A stretch of DNA of 47,504 nt from JALGWN01 sp964598025. GTDB taxonomy: Bacteria > Arandabacterota > Arandabacteria > Arandabacterales > Arandabacteraceae. The notes below the pieces were generated by a model. The model was not told where the DNA came from, ran no database searches, and saw nothing but the letters and a program-made list of their open reading frames with translations. Below, one piece after another: positions 1 through 8,818 of this stretch. A program made the translations under genes and the position numbers. The number at the start of each line of letters is the position of its first letter. The stretch's first letter is position 1. The stretch is taken from NCBI GenBank assembly GCA_964598025.1, contig CAZRAU010000015.1, forward strand, positions 1-47,504, read 5' to 3'.

Positions 1-159
1 CATGACATCCTCAAGTACTTCTACAAGGAGCATGTCGGACGGAAAGAGCGTGGGGATTTCTTGAACAAGGAGATTGCGGGTGAAGTTGATCGAAGCCTTC
101 CTGCCGCCGGTGAGTTCCTGAAGGCCGGTAAGTATGAAGCTCGTTGTCAGAACCTCTGA
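1..159 (+). CDS. C-terminal tail of an unidentified protein (partial)
   Basis: The first frame is open from the window edge and ends at a TGA at 157-159, giving the last 52 residues of a protein whose start lies outside the window. The tail is mixed and charged (it contains YFYKEHVGRKERG and ends KYEARCQNL), with no membrane segment or motif that I recognise. No function is assigned. It is read as coding because the frame is open and in the direction of the next gene, but a fragment this short is weak evidence. Confidence 0.45.
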   Translation, partial: HDILKYFYKEHVGRKERGDFLNKEIAGEVDRSLPAAGEFLKAGKYEARCQNL

Positions 160-527
160 AGAGGCAACATCTCCCTGTGAACCATCGATGTTACAGAAGT
201 TGTCGAAACCGGAACGAAACAGCACCTCGTAAGCGAAAACACGGAGACGCCTGTCGAAAATGGGCTGCCTGGCCACGAAACACTGCATATGCCCCCCTTG
301 TGCTGCGAACCCGGCCCCCCCCAATCAACCCTGTCTGTCAATCGGCATCCATGTTGGGTAAACCAAGCAGAAAACGAACTAAATAGGAGACAATTCCGGT
401 AGCCTTTTGCTTTGCACGGCAATGCACATGGCGTATTTCCTGGGGGCGCAAGGGCATCACCTTGCAGCGCCTACGGAAGTCTTGAAGCAAGCATCATGCA
501 TGATGTAGACTCCTTTCTGAGACCCTG
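160..527. other. Gene-free stretch with a palindrome near its right end
   Basis: No open frame here looks like a protein; both overlapping short frames are arginine- or cysteine-rich shadows with no ribosome binding site. The only structure I see is the perfect palindrome at 492-505, listed separately. The stretch presumably holds the terminator of the upstream gene and the promoter of the ATPase gene at 528. Confidence 0.5.
492..505. promoter_or_regulatory. Perfect 14-bp palindrome upstream of the ATPase gene
   Basis: CATCATGCATGATG is identical to its own reverse complement and lies 22 bases before the ATG at 528. A loose -35-like TTGAAG (482-487) stands to its left and a loose -10-like TAGACT to its right, so the palindrome would sit in the promoter spacer, where a dimeric repressor could act. 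That role is inference from position only. Confidence 0.3.
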
Positions 528-2273
528 ATGGGCGGTATGGGAACTTTGAGCGAGCACACAAAGCGCAGGCCTGAAGATCTGAGACTCATGCTTCGCCGTA
601 TCGACGGCAGGGGCTACAAGGCCTACAAGGACATCCAGGGAGGCTATGATTTCACGGATTTCACTCTGGCTATCGACCATGTGCAGGGAGACCCTTTTGC
701 TGCGCCCAGCAGACTCAGGGCGGTGGTGCGGCACGACAGGGCTGCCTTCCCGCCGGAAGCCTATGGCAACAGAACCAGAAAGACGGCGCTTGCGGACTAC
801 CTGCTCAGGCGTTTCGACTCAGGGTGCAGGACGGCGGACCGCAGGGCGGGATCGGGCAAGAGCGGGCTTATAGGGATTGACAGCCCGGGCCAGGAGATCC
901 TCGAACGAACGGCCGTCATCGTAGGCGATCACACGGTGGAGGCCCGCTTTCATGTGGGCCTGCCGGCCAGGGGCCGCAGAATCCTCGCCCGGGAGGCCGA
1001 CCACATCCTGCTCGGGCTCGTTCCACGAATAGTCACCGCTTCATTGTTATACGCTTCGCTGAAAGAGGATACCCCCGCCCTGTTGAAACATGTGGAGACC
1101 AATGAGGACGCGGCCTTTCTCAGAAGGGCCATGACCGAACAGGGTCTGGTGGCGTTCATAGCCGACGATGCGGTGCTCCCCAGAAGGAGCGGAGTGGATG
1201 ACAGGCCCTTAGAGAAGGGCCGAGTTGTGAGATTCAGGTCACCGGAGACCTTGCGGGTGGGCTTTGAGCTCCCGAACGCCGGGACCATCTCCGGCATGGG
1301 CATACCTGCGGGGGTCACGCTGATCGTCGGCGGCGGGTACCACGGCAAGTCCACGCTTCTCAATGCCATAGAGCGGGGAATCTACAACCACATACCCGGC
1401 GACGGCAGGGAATTCGTCGTGACCGATCCCGGGGCCGTCAAAATACGGGCCGAAGACGGTAGAAGAGTCGAGCGGGTAGACATATCACCCTTCATAGGCA
1501 ATCTGCCCTTTGGCGACGATACCTGCGCCTTTTCGACCGAGAACGCCAGCGGGTCGACGTCCCAGGCGGCCAATATAATGGAAGCGCTTGAAGCAGGGGC
1601 GAGCTTGATCCTGACAGATGAGGACACCGCGGCTACCAACTTCATGATACGCGATCACCGCATGCAGGAGTTGATATCCAAGGACAAGGAACCCATAACT
1701 CCCTTCGTGGACAAAATCAGACAGGTCCACTCGGACCGGGGCGTGTCCACAATTCTGGTCATGGGAGGAAGCGGAGACTATTTTGGCGTGGCCGACGTGG
1801 TGATTGCCATGGAGAACTTCACGGCCGCCGATGTGACCGTGGAGGCGAAGGCCATCGCCGCGAAGCATGCCGGCGAGAGAGAGGACGAGGGGGGCGCGGT
1901 CTTTGGTAGTACCAACCCAAGGGTACCCATGAAGGAAAGTCTCGATCCCAGCAAAGGGCGGCGCGATGTCAAGATATCCGGCCGGGGGCTTAAGACTATT
2001 CTCTTCGGCAGGCACACTATCGATCTCTCCCGCGTGGAGGGACTCGTCCATCCCAGCCAGGTAAATGCCATAGGCCAGGCGCTCTACTATGCCCGGAGCG
2101 AATACATGGACGGACGCCGGACGCTCGCTGAGATCCTGCGTCTGGTGCTTGCCGATATCGACCGGGACGGTTTCGATATCATAGACCGCAGGGCCATGGG
2201 CGATTATGCAGCATTCCGCGGGATCGAGCTGGCGGCTGCGCTTAACAGGCTGCCGACGCTACGCGTGAAGTAG
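528..2273 (+). CDS. ABC-class ATPase, COG3044 / PF09818 type
   Basis: This 581-residue protein matches the stand-alone predicted ATPase of the ABC class (COG3044), a soluble family without membrane partners and of unknown cellular role. The N-terminal family region contains YKAYKDIQGGY and the segment around residues 50-65. The P-loop GGGYHGKST is near residues 267-275. A signature-like ASGSTSQAAN is near 340-350, and a Walker B-like stretch LILTDEDTAATNFM follows at about 360. The length is usual for the family. A second ATG nine bases downstream is an alternative start; neither has a strong Shine-Dalgarno sequence. The neighbours on both sides are unrelated, so context says little. The family assignment is confident and the function is unknown. 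Confidence 0.9.
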   Translation: MGGMGTLSEHTKRRPEDLRLMLRRIDGRGYKAYKDIQGGYDFTDFTLAIDHVQGDPFAAPSRLRAVVRHDRAAFPPEAYGNRTRKTALADYLLRRFDSGCRTADRRAGSGKSGLIGIDSPGQEILERTAVIVGDHTVEARFHVGLPARGRRILAREADHILLGLVPRIVTASLLYASLKEDTPALLKHVETNEDAAFLRRAMTEQGLVAFIADDAVLPRRSGVDDRPLEKGRVVRFRSPETLRVGFELPNAGTISGMGIPAGVTLIVGGGYHGKSTLLNAIERGIYNHIPGDGREFVVTDPGAVKIRAEDGRRVERVDISPFIGNLPFGDDTCAFSTENASGSTSQAANIMEALEAGASLILTDEDTAATNFMIRDHRMQELISKDKEPITPFVDKIRQVHSDRGVSTILVMGGSGDYFGVADVVIAMENFTAADVTVEAKAIAAKHAGEREDEGGAVFGSTNPRVPMKESLDPSKGRRDVKISGRGLKTILFGRHTIDLSRVEGLVHPSQVNAIGQALYYARSEYMDGRRTLAEILRLVLADIDRDGFDIIDRRAMGDYAAFRGIELAAALNRLPTLRVK

Positions 2274-2280
2274 CAGAGCC

Positions 2281-2580
2281 CGTCAGGCATGGAAACCCGA
2301 CGATACACGCAGGCGGAGCGAAGCCGCTCGGGAGCAGTGAATGTTGTGCTGAACAGCGACCGAGCGGCGAGCGCAGCAAGGCCGTCGGGCATGGAAACCC
2401 GACGCTACGAGGACCGGCGAAGCCGAGCGGGTGGCGCGGAGGGAGGGCCTCCCGCCGCCCAGACTGGCAAGGAGGACGGTGGGAGTCCGGAGCGACAGGA
2501 CCCGCGAGGCAGACTTCGTCGGGCATGGAAACCCGACGATACACGCAGGCGGAGCGAAGCCGAGCAGGTGGCGCGGAGAG
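2281..2580. repeat. Three REP-like hairpin repeats
   Basis: Three copies of a 22-base hairpin, CGTCGGG-catggaaa-CCCGACG, occur at 2281-2302 (one mismatch in the stem), 2383-2404 and 2517-2538. The flanks are repetitive too: copies 1 and 3 are followed by the same stretch through GGCGGAGCGAAGCCG, and copies 2 and 3 share GCGAAGCCGAGC and GTGGCGCGGAG. The array fills the gap between the ATPase gene and the next promoter. Open frames across it on both strands are repetitive shadows. Such arrays resemble repetitive extragenic palindromes. Spacings of 102 and 134 bases and the long shared flanks argue against CRISPR. Confidence 0.75.
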
Positions 2581-2644
2581 CCGCCGCTACACAAGACCTC
2601 GGTCAGCCTGAGGAGTGACAACGAATGCGCGTAGCTTACTTGGC

Positions 2645-2673
2645 TTGAATTACCAGCGAACGTGACGTATAGT
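2645..2673 (+). promoter_or_regulatory. Sigma-70-type promoter for the MBL-fold/efflux genes
   Basis: TTGAAT (2645-2650) and TATAGT (2668-2673) are separated by exactly 17 bases. The predicted transcript would start near 2680, about 55 bases before the TTG start at 2736. It is the first promoter-like site after the hairpin array. Confidence 0.6.
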
Positions 2674-2735
2674 GTTGGCGGTGGTATTCCTCTGTACGCA
2701 GCTCTTTATTGTGAAAACGATGGAGGTGATGACCC

Positions 2736-3638
2736 TTGAAACTCAGCGTGAAACAGACGGCTCTTGCATGTGTGGCGCTCGCGGCCTTCGCGGGCGCGCT
2801 CTTTTGCCCGAGGCTTCCTGCTACCGGGGCAGGATCGTGCTGCGCAGGCGCAGCAGAGGCGGAACCGCCCCCCACGATACTCGCTCAGGTCGAGGAGGGC
2901 GACGTCGATGAGTCTTTCGATACATACGGAGATGATAGTGATGAGATCTTCGAGTACGACGATGCGCTGCTGGCGCCTCTGGACAGTCTGGTCAAAGGGA
3001 TCCGATGGCTCGGGCACGCATCTTTCCTCATAGAGAGCGGGAAGATAATCTACATCGATCCCTATGACATACCCGAGGACCTTGCCCACACTCTCCCCAA
3101 AGCCGACCTCATCCTTGTGACCCACGACCACGCCGACCATTTTTGTCCCGACGCCATCAAGAGGATTGCCGGGCCATCAACCATCGTCGTCTCGATTGCG
3201 GCAGTGATTGAGGCTCTCCCCGAGGAGATCAAGCATTCCCGCACAGTGGCTCCGGGTGATACCCTAACGCTTGAGGGCATCGGCATCGAGGCGGTACCGG
3301 CATACAATATCGACAAGAAATTCCATCCCAAAGAGAAGGGATACGTGGGCTTCATTGTCCACCTGAAGGACAGGACCATTTACCACGCCGGTGACACCGA
3401 CATCATACCCGAGATGGAACACATCACCGCGGATATCGCTCTTCTTCCGATCGGGGGAACCTACACGATGAATGCCGTCGAGGCGGCCAAAGCAGCTGAT
3501 ATCATCAAGCCCGATGTGGCCATACCCATGCACTGGGGCAAGATCGTCGGGACTCTGGAGGATGCCAAGGAGTTTCAGGCGAGGTGTAAGACCCGGGTGT
3601 TGGTGCTTGAGGAAGTAGCTCGTCCGACGGAGAAATAG
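2736..3638 (+). CDS. Exported MBL-fold metal-dependent hydrolase (UlaG/UPF0173-like)
   Basis: The protein has 300 residues. A TTG start is chosen because GGAGGTGAT (2722-2730) lies five bases before it and no better start exists. Residues 1 to about 32 form a signal peptide, followed by an acidic linker (about residues 50-80). The metallo-beta-lactamase fold begins at RWLGHASFLIE. Metal ligands are visible: THDHADH (about 129-135), HAGDTD (about 216) and a late MHWGK (about 264). This set resembles the UlaG/UPF0173 branch, whose members act on varied substrates, so the substrate is unknown. The signal peptide places it in the periplasm or outside. The efflux adaptor start follows 25 bases after its stop, so the genes are probably co-transcribed. 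Fold certain, role open. Confidence 0.85.
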   Translation: MKLSVKQTALACVALAAFAGALFCPRLPATGAGSCCAGAAEAEPPPTILAQVEEGDVDESFDTYGDDSDEIFEYDDALLAPLDSLVKGIRWLGHASFLIESGKIIYIDPYDIPEDLAHTLPKADLILVTHDHADHFCPDAIKRIAGPSTIVVSIAAVIEALPEEIKHSRTVAPGDTLTLEGIGIEAVPAYNIDKKFHPKEKGYVGFIVHLKDRTIYHAGDTDIIPEMEHITADIALLPIGGTYTMNAVEAAKAADIIKPDVAIPMHWGKIVGTLEDAKEFQARCKTRVLVLEEVARPTEK

Positions 3639-3663
3639 ACCCGCCGTGAAAGGAGGGCATGTT

Positions 3664-4770
3664 TTGAGGAAGGCAATTATAATAATCGTGGTGGCGGTCG
3701 TAGTTGCCGTCCTGGCTGTTGCCACGTACCAGCGAACCAGGACGGCCGCGATCCCGGACGTCAGGATGGTCGACGCCCAGAAGGGCACCATAACCAAGGC
3801 GGTCGTGGCAACCGGTGAGATCAGGCCCCTGGCCGAGGCCGAGGTCAAATCCAGGCTAGGCGGCGTGGTAAGAAGGTTCTTCGTCGAGGAGGGTGACACA
3901 GTGGCAAAAGGGCAGCGGCTGGCCGAGATTGTGCCGACCGCCACACCCGAGGAACTTGTTTACGCCCGAGAGGCAGTGAAAACCGCCCAATACCATCTGG
4001 ACCAGTCGCGCAGGACCCTGAAGCGCCTCGAGGATCTTGCCCGGAAGGACCTGGTGTCCGATGTCGATATCGAGGAGGCAGAGACCGAGCTCTCCATAGA
4101 TGAGGCCCGTTTTGACGCTGCCCAGGCCGAACTGGAAGTGCTCGAGGCGGGCGCATCCGCAGCGAAGCCAGCCGGGGGCGAGAGCCTGAGACTGACGGCA
4201 TCAGCCCTGAACGACATGACCATCGCATCACCGATAAGGGGGATTGTGCTCTCCCGAAATGTGGATGAGGGTTCGGCGGTAATCCCTCTTTCCTCCGCCT
4301 ATGGCGGTACCAGCCTCATGACTCTCGCGAATGTGTCCTCTATGCATTTCGAGGGAGATGTGGACGAGAGTGACGTAGCGAAGATAACCGAGGGCATGGC
4401 GGCCAAGGTCTTTGTGGACGCCTTCCCCGAGACCGTATTCACCGGTGTACTCACCAGGATAGCTCCGGAAGGCCTCAAGGTTGAAGGAGTGGTCAATTTC
4501 AATGTCGAGGCGGAGCTGGACGGAGAAACCGGAATGCTCCGGACCGGGATGTCCGCCGACGTTCAGCTGGTGCTCGAGGAGCGGACCGATGTGCTTACCA
4601 TCCCGGAGGGCGCGGTCATCTATGAGGGGGACAGCACCTTCGTCGAGGTTTCAGACGAGGCGGCCGAGGGCGGGCGGATGCGGAGACCGGTCGAAGTGGG
4701 ACTAAGTGACGGCATCAGAACCGAGATAATCAAGGGCCTAGATGATGGCCAGACAGTAGTGCTTCAGTAG
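3664..4770 (+). CDS. Efflux periplasmic adaptor, MacA/HlyD family
   Basis: This is a membrane-fusion protein of 368 residues. I place the start at the TTG at 3664 because AGGAGGG (3651-3657) is ideally spaced from it; an in-frame GTG at 3646 lies upstream of that site. One N-terminal membrane segment (IIIIVVAVVVAVLAVA) anchors it. A lipoyl-like half follows (VVATGEIRPLAEAEVKSRLGG, then VRRFFVEEGDTVAKGQRL), then a helical hairpin of about residues 95-165, the second lipoyl half (MTIASPIRGIVLSRNVDEGS) and beta-barrel domains. It would bridge the inner-membrane permease encoded next to an outer-membrane channel. No TolC gene lies beside this copy. Confidence 0.9.
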   Translation: MRKAIIIIVVAVVVAVLAVATYQRTRTAAIPDVRMVDAQKGTITKAVVATGEIRPLAEAEVKSRLGGVVRRFFVEEGDTVAKGQRLAEIVPTATPEELVYAREAVKTAQYHLDQSRRTLKRLEDLARKDLVSDVDIEEAETELSIDEARFDAAQAELEVLEAGASAAKPAGGESLRLTASALNDMTIASPIRGIVLSRNVDEGSAVIPLSSAYGGTSLMTLANVSSMHFEGDVDESDVAKITEGMAAKVFVDAFPETVFTGVLTRIAPEGLKVEGVVNFNVEAELDGETGMLRTGMSADVQLVLEERTDVLTIPEGAVIYEGDSTFVEVSDEAAEGGRMRRPVEVGLSDGIRTEIIKGLDDGQTVVLQ

Positions 4771-4789
4771 CCCCGAGGAAGCCCGGCCC

Positions 4790-7306
4790 ATGAGACCCTT
4801 AGACCTCTTTCGCCAAGCCTTCAGAGCCATAACCGCACACAAACGGCGCAATTTCTTTTCAACATTCGGTATAGCCTGGGGGGTGGCCTCCGTTCTCATC
4901 CTGGCCGGCTGGGGTGTCGGCCTTGAGAAATACATGCGAGAGGGCATGAACGCCATCGGTGAAGACATAATATTCGTCTTCCCCGGACACACCTCGACGG
5001 GTGTCGGAGGCTATCGGGCCGGCAGAGAGATATTCCTGCACCCTGAGGACGTCGAGGTGATCAAGGCCTATGCCTCCAAGCTCAGAGTAGTGATCCCGGT
5101 AGACTATTTCAACCTCACGGTGTCCCGCGGCAGCAAATCCGAAGATCGCGATCTCCGGGGTGTCGTGCCCGACGCCAAGTCGGTCAGGAATCTCTCGGTG
5201 GAACGGGGCCGATTCATAACGCCTGACGACATCAAGGACAGGAGACGGGTTTGCGTCATAGGCCCGACCGCGAAGGACGTTTTCTTCGAAGAGAACCAGG
5301 ATGCCCTGGGCGAAGAGCTGAGGATAGGAGGCATAAGATTCACCGTGGTGGGGGTCCTGCCTCAGAAGTTCCAGACGAGCAATGTTGGATCACGCGATGA
5401 TGAACTGATACTGATTCCCTTCTCCACCGGCCGCAGCCTCTTCGCAGGGCGCCGGCCGTTGTGGGCCATCATGGCCAAGGCCTACAACCCGTCCCAGTAT
5501 GAGGAGGCCGTAGAGGAGATCCGGGCTGCCCTGGCCCCCAAGTACGACTTCGCACCCGATGATGAAGAAGCTCTTTTCATACTGCCGATGACGAAGTTCG
5601 CGAAGATGATAGACACCTTCTCTGCGGCCATTTCCATCTTCGTGGCCGTCGTCGGGGCCCTGACCCTGGCGATCGGCGGAATCGGCGTCATGAACATGAT
5701 GCTGGTTTCTGTGAGTGAGAGAATCGGTGAGATCGGGATAAGGCGCGCGAGCGGGGCAACCCGCAGGTGGATCCTGCTCCAGTTTATGACCGAGACCTTC
5801 ATTTTGACGGTCCAAGCCGGTGCAATCGGAATGGTCTTCGGCCTGGCGGTGCTCGGCGCGATATCCACGCTGCCGGTCCCCGAATACATACCGCTTCCCA
5901 TACTCTCGTGGAAAGTCACGGTTCTTGCAGTTGCGGTCATGATAGGCACCGCCGTGACTTCAGGCATCACGCCCGCGAGGCGTGCCGCCGGCATCCCCCC
6001 GGTCCAGGCTATCAAGGGCAACCTGAGGGCATTCATGCCGAAGACCGGCCGGAGCCGCTCCCTCCTCTTCTTTCCCGGGCTCTTCGGTGAGATTGTATCC
6101 CAGGCCTTCGATGACATACGAACGAACCGGCTCCGCGCTGTGCTAACGGGCTTCGGCGTCTTCTGGGGCGTGGCGGCGGTCGCCCTCCTCATGGGCTGGG
6201 GGTTCGGCATGCAGGAGAAAATGAATCGTGAAATAGACCAGCTTGGCGGCAGGAGGACTACCCTATACGGCAGGAGAATCGAGAGTGAGATAAGCGGCCT
6301 GAAAGGCGCTCGGCAGCTGAGAATCACCGAAGAAGACATCGAGGATATACGAACAAACGCCTGGTACATCGAGTACTTCACCCCTGAGATCTGGCCGGGT
6401 TTTCCCATAGTCGAACACGGCTCCGAGTCCCGGGCCATACACACGCTGGGGGTCACACCGGACGCCCGCGTAGTCCGGAACTTCAGCGTCGAGGCGGGGA
6501 GATTCATAAATGAACGAGACATGCGGGAACGGAGGAAAATCGCCGTGATCGGTGCATCGGTGAAGCAAAAACTCTTCGGACCCAATCCGGCCGTGGGCCA
6601 GCCCATTCGGATCAACGGCAGGGCCTTCACTGTCGCCGGGGTCATGACGGCCAAGGGCGAGCAGAACTCTTGGCATACCTCCCTGGATGACGACAAGATA
6701 CTCATTCCTTACACTACAGCCAAGATCCTGACCGGCCGGCGCTACCCCAGCTACCTCCAGCTTCACCCAACCATTTCTATCCCCTACGACGAGGTCAAGG
6801 AAAGGCTTACCAGTATGCTATTGGAGAACCATGACGTCGATTCCGAGGAGGCTATCGGCATCTACTCAGCGCTGGAGGCCCGCCGCGAGATAGGGAAAGT
6901 CATGGTGGGGCTGACTGCGTTTCTCGGCGGCGTCGGAGTGCTCACGCTTCTTATCGGCGGCATAGGTGTGGCCAACATCATGTTCGTATCCGTTGCCCAG
7001 CGGACACGCGAGATCGGCATCAGGCGGGCCAGCGGAGCAAGGAGAATCCACATATTCCTCCAGTTCCTGTCCGAGGCTGTGATCATCTGCCTGGGGGGCG
7101 GGATACTCGGTGCCTTGCTCGCCATAGGTATTTCAAAGCTACTGGCGGTTCTTCCATTGCCGGACCTCTTTGCTCCTCCCCAAATCAACGGTCTGCTCCT
7201 GGCAATCATACTGGCGTTTATCATGGGGGCCGGCATAATCTCAGGGGTGTTTCCCGCACGGAAGGCTTCAGGCTCCAGTGTCATAGAAAGCCTCAGGTAC
7301 GAATAG
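4790..7306 (+). CDS. Tandem-fused MacB-like ABC permease (two permease units in one chain)
   Basis: The chain has 838 residues and is clearly an internal duplication. Each half has an N-terminal membrane helix (GIAWGVASVLILAGWG; GVFWGVAAVALLMGWG), a MacB-type periplasmic domain, and a C-terminal FtsX-type block of three helices. The halves repeat GGIGVMNMMLVSV/GGIGVANIMFVSV and GEIGIRRASGA/REIGIRRASGA, and each ends in a PARRAAG/PARKASG segment. The join is near residue 425. Normal MacB permeases carry one such unit and dimerise, so the fusion would supply a whole transmembrane dimer. There is no ATPase domain and no ATPase gene next to it. It pairs with the adaptor immediately upstream (19-base gap) and probably moves a lipid, peptide or drug-like substrate. 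Confidence 0.9.
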   Translation: MRPLDLFRQAFRAITAHKRRNFFSTFGIAWGVASVLILAGWGVGLEKYMREGMNAIGEDIIFVFPGHTSTGVGGYRAGREIFLHPEDVEVIKAYASKLRVVIPVDYFNLTVSRGSKSEDRDLRGVVPDAKSVRNLSVERGRFITPDDIKDRRRVCVIGPTAKDVFFEENQDALGEELRIGGIRFTVVGVLPQKFQTSNVGSRDDELILIPFSTGRSLFAGRRPLWAIMAKAYNPSQYEEAVEEIRAALAPKYDFAPDDEEALFILPMTKFAKMIDTFSAAISIFVAVVGALTLAIGGIGVMNMMLVSVSERIGEIGIRRASGATRRWILLQFMTETFILTVQAGAIGMVFGLAVLGAISTLPVPEYIPLPILSWKVTVLAVAVMIGTAVTSGITPARRAAGIPPVQAIKGNLRAFMPKTGRSRSLLFFPGLFGEIVSQAFDDIRTNRLRAVLTGFGVFWGVAAVALLMGWGFGMQEKMNREIDQLGGRRTTLYGRRIESEISGLKGARQLRITEEDIEDIRTNAWYIEYFTPEIWPGFPIVEHGSESRAIHTLGVTPDARVVRNFSVEAGRFINERDMRERRKIAVIGASVKQKLFGPNPAVGQPIRINGRAFTVAGVMTAKGEQNSWHTSLDDDKILIPYTTAKILTGRRYPSYLQLHPTISIPYDEVKERLTSMLLENHDVDSEEAIGIYSALEARREIGKVMVGLTAFLGGVGVLTLLIGGIGVANIMFVSVAQRTREIGIRRASGARRIHIFLQFLSEAVIICLGGGILGALLAIGISKLLAVLPLPDLFAPPQINGLLLAIILAFIMGAGIISGVFPARKASGSSVIESLRYE

Positions 7307-7325
7307 TCTTACAGGTCTGACACTT

Positions 7326-8543
7326 CTATAGATAGCCGAAGCCCTGAAGCCGCATCTTGACCTCGTCGCCGGCCTCTACGCCGGACGTGGTGTGACTCCG
7401 GCGCTCGCTCAGGCTCTTTCGGTACCTGGCGATCTTGTGCCGGTCCGGCGGAATCGCGGCGTGGCTGTAGAGATGGTCATTGAGCACGAATGCGAGATCC
7501 CTTCCCAGATCGAAGAGGTAGATCTCGTCGCCCTCGAGGATGCCGCAGAATCCGAACTTGTCATAGCCGGTGGAGACGGCGACCTGGGTCTTCGGCACAC
7601 TGCTCGCCGCAGGGAGACCGAAGCGCTGGAGAATCATCCGGTGGATGTCCTCGTGGTCCATCAGCGCCCCATCTATGACACCGCTTTCCGCACATGAACT
7701 CCGGTGGTCTATTGCGAATACCTCGAACTGCTCGTAGCACAGTCCCGAAGAGTGGTGCCAGAGCGGCCAGAGTATCCAGGCCCAGTCATCTCCGAACGCA
7801 TGTTTGCTGCAATGTGAGAAGCACTCGCCGTGGTCCGAATTGATGATTATGTCGAGACCCGTGAACCTGCCGAGAACCTCGCCGAACACCGCCTCGCTGA
7901 ATGCATCCACCAACAGGCACTCGTTATAATACATTCGCTCGAGCCTTTCCAGATCATCCTTGGTAAGGCTGAAGTGCTCCCGGCGCCACTGCTTCATCTT
8001 CTCGCTCATCCGGATGGACTCACCGGGCGAGATGAATGGATACGCTCTCCTCATGCCCCTGGCCGGCGACCCATAGTCATAGGCCATCATGTAATCATGC
8101 ATGAGAAAGGTGTGGAAGAAGACGAAATCGCTCTTCTCGAGGCACTGTGAGATAAGATCGATAGTCCCATCCAGTTTGAAGGGATCGTAGGTCGAGGCAT
8201 AGTAACGGTCGGAGCGGTACCTGAAGATGTCTGCTTCCCCCAGGACTCCGGCGCAGAGCAAGCTCGGCTTTATGCCGGCATCAACGAGCGTGTCGAATAT
8301 GAGATCCACCGGCTCTGCCGGAAGGCTCTTAACGCCCCAGAAGTTGTGGCCGATTGTGGGTTGGCCGGTAAACATGGAGGCATAGGAGGGAACGGTCCAG
8401 TTGGCGCTGGCATAGTAGTTGTTGTGGAATATGCTCTCGCCGGCGATCTTCGTAAGGAAGGGCGAGATGGGTATCCCGTCCACGACCTTGCCGATGTTGT
8501 CGCGGCGGTATGTGTCGATTGAGATGAAGAGCAGCTTATTCAT
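7326..8543 (-). CDS. Sulfatase/alkaline-phosphatase-fold hydrolase with Thr at the nucleophile site
   Basis: The 405-residue protein has the sulfatase fold without a signal peptide, so it is probably cytoplasmic. Metal-binding elements are seen at the N-terminus (FISIDTYRRDN, Asp10) and in the middle (IINSDHGE). The segment NWTVPSYASMFTG aligns with the C/S-x-P-S-R signature of formylglycine sulfatases. Here the nucleophile position is Thr50 and the arginine is replaced by Tyr54. Threonine nucleophiles are known in the phosphotransferase and phosphodiesterase branches of this superfamily, so a phospho-ester substrate is more likely than a sulfate ester. It is convergent with the permease gene and divergent from the PHP gene, with no operon partner. 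Confidence 0.8.
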   Translation of the reverse strand: MNKLLFISIDTYRRDNIGKVVDGIPISPFLTKIAGESIFHNNYYASANWTVPSYASMFTGQPTIGHNFWGVKSLPAEPVDLIFDTLVDAGIKPSLLCAGVLGEADIFRYRSDRYYASTYDPFKLDGTIDLISQCLEKSDFVFFHTFLMHDYMMAYDYGSPARGMRRAYPFISPGESIRMSEKMKQWRREHFSLTKDDLERLERMYYNECLLVDAFSEAVFGEVLGRFTGLDIIINSDHGECFSHCSKHAFGDDWAWILWPLWHHSSGLCYEQFEVFAIDHRSSCAESGVIDGALMDHEDIHRMILQRFGLPAASSVPKTQVAVSTGYDKFGFCGILEGDEIYLFDLGRDLAFVLNDHLYSHAAIPPDRHKIARYRKSLSERRSHTTSGVEAGDEVKMRLQGFGYL

Positions 8544-8818
8544 GCCGGCCTTCGCTTACCTGAATTGGCGCTTCTTCCCGGCGACCGGTTCCAACCCGGG
8601 TCATACCGGTGTCCTACACGGCAAATATCGGCATAGGGGAGCCAAACTTGACTACTGAGACATGGGGAGCATGCCCCAGGCCCGGGAGTGCGGCGCCGTT
8701 TCCGCGTTTCCGCTGCCCGACTTCTTCGCAACAGTCCCCATGGGCTTGACCGATAAGCCCGGACCTGCGACACTGGTGTGGTGGAGGTGCCGGTGTTCCG
8801 GACTGCCGGCGGTTCTCT
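8544..8818. other. Divergent intergenic region
   Basis: This gap separates the divergent sulfatase-fold and PHP genes and must hold both promoters. I see no convincing -35/-10 pair, tRNA or terminator. Open frames crossing it are low-complexity shadows. Confidence 0.4.

Noticed and set aside
2281..2580. Possible CRISPR array
   Set aside because: Only three units, unequal spacing of 102 and 134 bases, similar rather than unique spacers, and no cas genes.
5482..6705. 407-codon open frame antisense to the duplicated permease
   Set aside because: It is a codon-bias shadow: its product is Ser/Pro/Met-rich without motifs, and the plus-strand frame is an unmistakable permease.
8567..8640. tRNA-like GGTTCCAACCCGG segment
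   Set aside because: No acceptor, D or anticodon stems can be built around it.
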